The notes beneath the pieces were generated by a model, which was given only the letters and a program-made list of their open reading frames with translations, was not told where the DNA came from and did not search any database. Positions 61,646 through 64,000 of a stretch of 64,000 bases of DNA are shown in pieces. Source of the DNA: Bacteriovoracaceae bacterium UBA3083 (GTDB lineage: Bacteria; Bdellovibrionota; Bacteriovoracia; Bacteriovoracales; Bacteriovoracaceae); assembly GCA_002366565.1 (NCBI GenBank), contig DFBJ01000009.1, forward strand, positions 556,193 through 620,192. Direction: 5' to 3'. The stretch's first letter is position 1. Each line of letters starts with the position of its first letter. The position numbers and the translations under genes were made by a program.

Positions 61646-62940
61646 TTAAAAAATTAATTCTTTTACCATTACTAATATTAAGCTCACATACTCTTGCTGA
61701 ATTTTCAGATCAAGGAGAGATTACTTTTGAAAGTAGAAACTTTGAGAGTGATAATAGTCGATTAACGTATGATGAGAACTACGCTCTCTTTACTAGGACT
61801 CAATTAAAATATATCAAAGGAAACTTTACTGCTGCTCTTAGAGGCTATGGTAGGGCAGACTCTGAAGATAAAGACCGCAACCTCATCGCTGTTGAAGATG
61901 CTTATATTTCATATATTTTCGGAGAAGAGGGAAGGTTTAAACTCCTTGCTGGTTGGAAACTATTTAACTGGTCAGCAATGGAAGCATTTCATCCTGCTGA
62001 TGTAGTTAATTCTCGAAACTTTGATGGAGAAATTGAGAATCTTGAAAAGAAAGGTGAGCTAACTCTGGAAGCCGAAGTTGTTGCTGGTGAAGGTACACTA
62101 AACTTTTACTTTTGGCCTAAAGCCGAAGACCCAATATTTCCATCATCAAGATCTAGAACTGGTGTTAACCTAGGTACAGAGCTTCAAGACTCTGTTTGGA
62201 TTGATGGAACAGATGCAACAACAAACTCTAAGTGGCAATCACAGTGGGGAGTTCGTTTTAATCAGACAGTTGGAGACTTAGACTTCTCAATTCAATACCT
62301 AGATCACTTAGATAGAGTACATCCTATTATTGGATATACTTCTGGGTCAGTTTTTGCTGGAGCGGAGTACCCAACAAATCAAGCAGAACTTAAGCCTCAT
62401 TTCTACCGTGTTAAAGAATACGGAGGAACACTTAGCTATGCCTATGAAGAGTACTTAGTGAAGGCCGAGGGGAGTTATAGAGATTTTGAAGATGACTTTA
62501 AAACTCTTGTTCCTATTACAACAACTTCGTTCATAAGATCTGCACCAAAGGATCATGGAGAGGTTGCTATTGGACTTGAGAGAACTATTTCTTTTGACAG
62601 TGTGGAACATGAAGCAACATTTATTTTTGAAGCGAGTAGTGTTCATGGTGTATCTAAATTGGAAAGAAGAAAGCTCAGTACATTTCAAAGAGATGCTCTA
62701 TTAGGTATTCGTTATAACTTTAACGACTTTATGGGTTCTGAACTTTTCTTTAGTTATATCCAAGATATTGAATATACTGATGAGAGGCTTTTGAACCTTT
62801 CATTTACAAGAAGGTTATCAGACCAGTGGAAATATAAGCTTGGGGCCAGACTTTATCAGGCTGCTGAAAGTGGACTTTATGGTATGCAAGTTTATAAAGG
62901 CGATAGCCAAGGTTATTTAAATATCTCTAGGTTTTTCTAA
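61642..62940 (+). CDS. outer-membrane beta-barrel, DUF1302-like
   Basis: A 432-aa protein with a signal peptide (MIKKLILLPLLILSSHTLA) and barrel-type strands throughout (for example GRFKLLAGWKLFNWSAMEAFHPADVVNSR). It ends in GYLNISRFF, a terminal Phe as in OM barrels. It works as a unit with the LolA-like gene before it. The MMPL/RND exporter usually found with this pair lies 42 kb away (16.4-18.7 kb); a functional link is inference. Confidence 0.75.
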   Translation: MIKKLILLPLLILSSHTLAEFSDQGEITFESRNFESDNSRLTYDENYALFTRTQLKYIKGNFTAALRGYGRADSEDKDRNLIAVEDAYISYIFGEEGRFKLLAGWKLFNWSAMEAFHPADVVNSRNFDGEIENLEKKGELTLEAEVVAGEGTLNFYFWPKAEDPIFPSSRSRTGVNLGTELQDSVWIDGTDATTNSKWQSQWGVRFNQTVGDLDFSIQYLDHLDRVHPIIGYTSGSVFAGAEYPTNQAELKPHFYRVKEYGGTLSYAYEEYLVKAEGSYRDFEDDFKTLVPITTTSFIRSAPKDHGEVAIGLERTISFDSVEHEATFIFEASSVHGVSKLERRKLSTFQRDALLGIRYNFNDFMGSELFFSYIQDIEYTDERLLNLSFTRRLSDQWKYKLGARLYQAAESGLYGMQVYKGDSQGYLNISRFF

Positions 62941-62997
62941 GTTATCACTAACTGACTTTTTCATACTTTCCAATCTATATCAGAATGATCGGTGTCG

Positions 62998-63117
62998 ATG
63001 TTAAAGGTGTTAGTGAAAGTTTTTACTGTTATTTTATTTTTATTCTCAAATATTTCAGGTGCTACTGAAATTTTTAATGGAGAGACGAAATTGAAAATGA
63101 AACACCAGCTCAATTAA
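62998..63117 (+). CDS. possible 39-aa signal-peptide-like peptide
   Basis: ATG at 62998, 39 codons, TAA at 63115. MLKVLVKVFTVILFLFSNISGATE looks like a signal peptide with a cleavage site after SGA, then a short hydrophilic tail. There is no convincing SD. It could be a small exported peptide, a leader remnant, or chance; the rest of the 62941-63242 gap shows nothing else. Confidence 0.3.
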   Translation: MLKVLVKVFTVILFLFSNISGATEIFNGETKLKMKHQLN

Positions 63118-63242
63118 GTCATATAACTGATACAAGAAATAGTTTCAAAATATGATTACCTCGGTAAATTTATTATCAAAGTTATTATTATGGGAGTATC
63201 ATATTATTCAATAAGTTTATTTTGAATAAAGTTGAGGTATAT

Positions 63243-63806
63243 GTGGAAGAAATTAATTATGGTCCACTTCGGTTTCTTATCGGAAAATGGGCAAGTGAAG
63301 GATTCTTAGGTGAAAATAGAGCTCCTGACCCAGATCGTAAAGTTGAGAATACAAAGTTCCGTCAAGAAATGGTTTTTGAGCCTGCTGGGGATATTGAGAA
63401 TCATGAACAGTTACTTTACGCTCTTAGATACAGTACTATGGCGTGGGAAGAGGGAGATGATGAAGAACCATTTCATGAAGAGGTTGGATACTTCATTTGG
63501 GATAAGGCCAATCGTCAAGTTATGAAAAGCTTTATTGTTCCACGAGGAATTGCTGTGAATGCTGGTGGTGATGCAAATATTGATGATATTGAATTTACTG
63601 TTAAAGCAGAATTAGGGTCTCCAACTTATGGACTATGTTCAAATAAGTTTCTAGATGAGCAGTTTCAAACGATCAGTTACGAAGTTAAGTTTGAACTACT
63701 TGATGAGAATAGATTCTTATATAATGAGAATACAAGAATTAAAATTACAGGACAGGACCAAATATTCGATCATACAGAAAAAAATGAATTGATCAGAGTG
63801 GTCTAA
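63243..63806 (+). CDS. nitrobindin-like heme-binding beta-barrel protein
   Basis: A 187-aa cytoplasmic protein resembling the THAP4/nitrobindin heme-binding family: PLRFLIGKWASEGFLGENR near the start, FRQEMVFEPAGD, GYFIWDKANRQVMKSFIVPRGIAVNAGG, and SYEVKFELLDENRFLYNENT. Heme/NO chemistry is known for the family. GAGG lies 5 bases before the GTG at 63243; a TTG at 63222 would add 7 residues. It is a single gene. Confidence 0.8.
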   Translation: MEEINYGPLRFLIGKWASEGFLGENRAPDPDRKVENTKFRQEMVFEPAGDIENHEQLLYALRYSTMAWEEGDDEEPFHEEVGYFIWDKANRQVMKSFIVPRGIAVNAGGDANIDDIEFTVKAELGSPTYGLCSNKFLDEQFQTISYEVKFELLDENRFLYNENTRIKITGQDQIFDHTEKNELIRVV

Positions 63807-63971
63807 TTTATTAGTTTTTGAACCACATATATTAGAAATCTTTGGTTGAATACTTTTATATTGAAAAGACGTAGTAACAGTGGACAGTCTCTATCTCTAG
63901 TAAAAGCCTTAGTTTGAAATAATTTCTTGTCAGACTGCCCCTGTAATATTATTCTCTAGATCCTCTTATGA

Positions 63972-64000
63972 GGGCCCTTAGCTCAGTTGGGAGAGCGCTT
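63972..64000 (+). tRNA. tRNA (probably Ala), 3' part outside window
   Basis: GGGCCCT (acceptor), TA (8,9), then GCTC-AGTTGGGA-GAGC (D arm) and GCTT. The pattern and the GAGCGC stretch fit tRNA-Ala, but the anticodon lies outside the window. Confidence 0.8.

Noticed and set aside
1..64000. CRISPR arrays, insertion sequences, prophage or integrated elements
   Set aside because: No repeat-spacer pattern, transposase, integrase or phage structural gene was seen in any region.

Overview
The window is about 64 kb of AT-rich chromosome from a Gram-negative bacterium. It is densely packed, with many short overlaps and frequent strand switches. I see no phage, insertion sequence or CRISPR array. The gene content best fits a marine Bdellovibrionota predator of the Bacteriovoracaceae (Halobacteriovorax-like). 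The supporting signs are many secreted proteases, a secreted polysaccharide deacetylase next to a goose-lysozyme-like protein, degenerate pseudo-receiver/HD-GYP proteins, ExbB/ExbD, OM beta-barrels, and many secreted proteins I cannot assign. The taxon is an inference; no rRNA is present.

Layout. 1-13 kb: the 5' part of a long-form urocanate hydratase (cut by the window edge), a DsbB/DsbA-like thiol oxidation pair, a secreted M14 carboxypeptidase, a parvulin, a YecM-like protein, acetyl-CoA synthetase, an epimerase-like SDR, a four-gene DUF4266-DUF3570-ApbE-TlpA cassette, an FMN reductase and two overlapping RluA-type pseudouridine synthases. 13-24 kb: DUF4186, a CDF metal exporter, an unannotated-size 34-aa very basic protein with its own promoter, SD and terminator, a MATE exporter, an RND/MMPL-type exporter, a MerR regulator with a degenerate B12-binding-like domain, the lysozyme-like protein, the deacetylase and SfsA.

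24-41 kb: two convergent degenerate REC/HD-GYP paralogs, with a third, intact HD-GYP paralog at 36.6 kb; a SAM methyltransferase; a histidine kinase; a large metzincin-like protease; PyrE; citrate synthase with structured RNA on both flanks; an Rsm22-type protein; ribosomal proteins bL31 (type B) and bL33; a DUF4340 protein; ExbB/ExbD; and a PilZ-like protein. 41-51 kb: a subtilisin with a CUB-like tail, a cobalamin-riboswitch-like leader in front of a hotdog acyl-CoA thioesterase, a purple-acid-phosphatase-like enzyme, a DoxX-like membrane protein, bL28, a histidine kinase, a 2OG-Fe(II) oxygenase and a coupled pair of unknown secreted/anchored proteins.

51-64 kb: a spore-photoproduct-lyase-like radical SAM protein that lacks the usual H-donor cysteine, coupled to a nucleosidase-like fusion protein; an aldo/keto reductase with a GT2 glycosyltransferase; a saccharopine-dehydrogenase-like enzyme coupled to an unknown anchored protein; an OM barrel; a histone-deacetylase-fold enzyme; a HAD-IG 5'-nucleotidase whose SD lies in a hairpin; a LolA-like/OM barrel pair; a nitrobindin-like protein; and the first bases of a tRNA, probably Ala.

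Most worth following up: the cobalamin-type leader on a thioesterase, the DUF4266/ApbE cassette, the SPL-like/nucleosidase pair, the lysozyme plus deacetylase locus, the 34-aa basic protein and the gltA 3' structured RNA.
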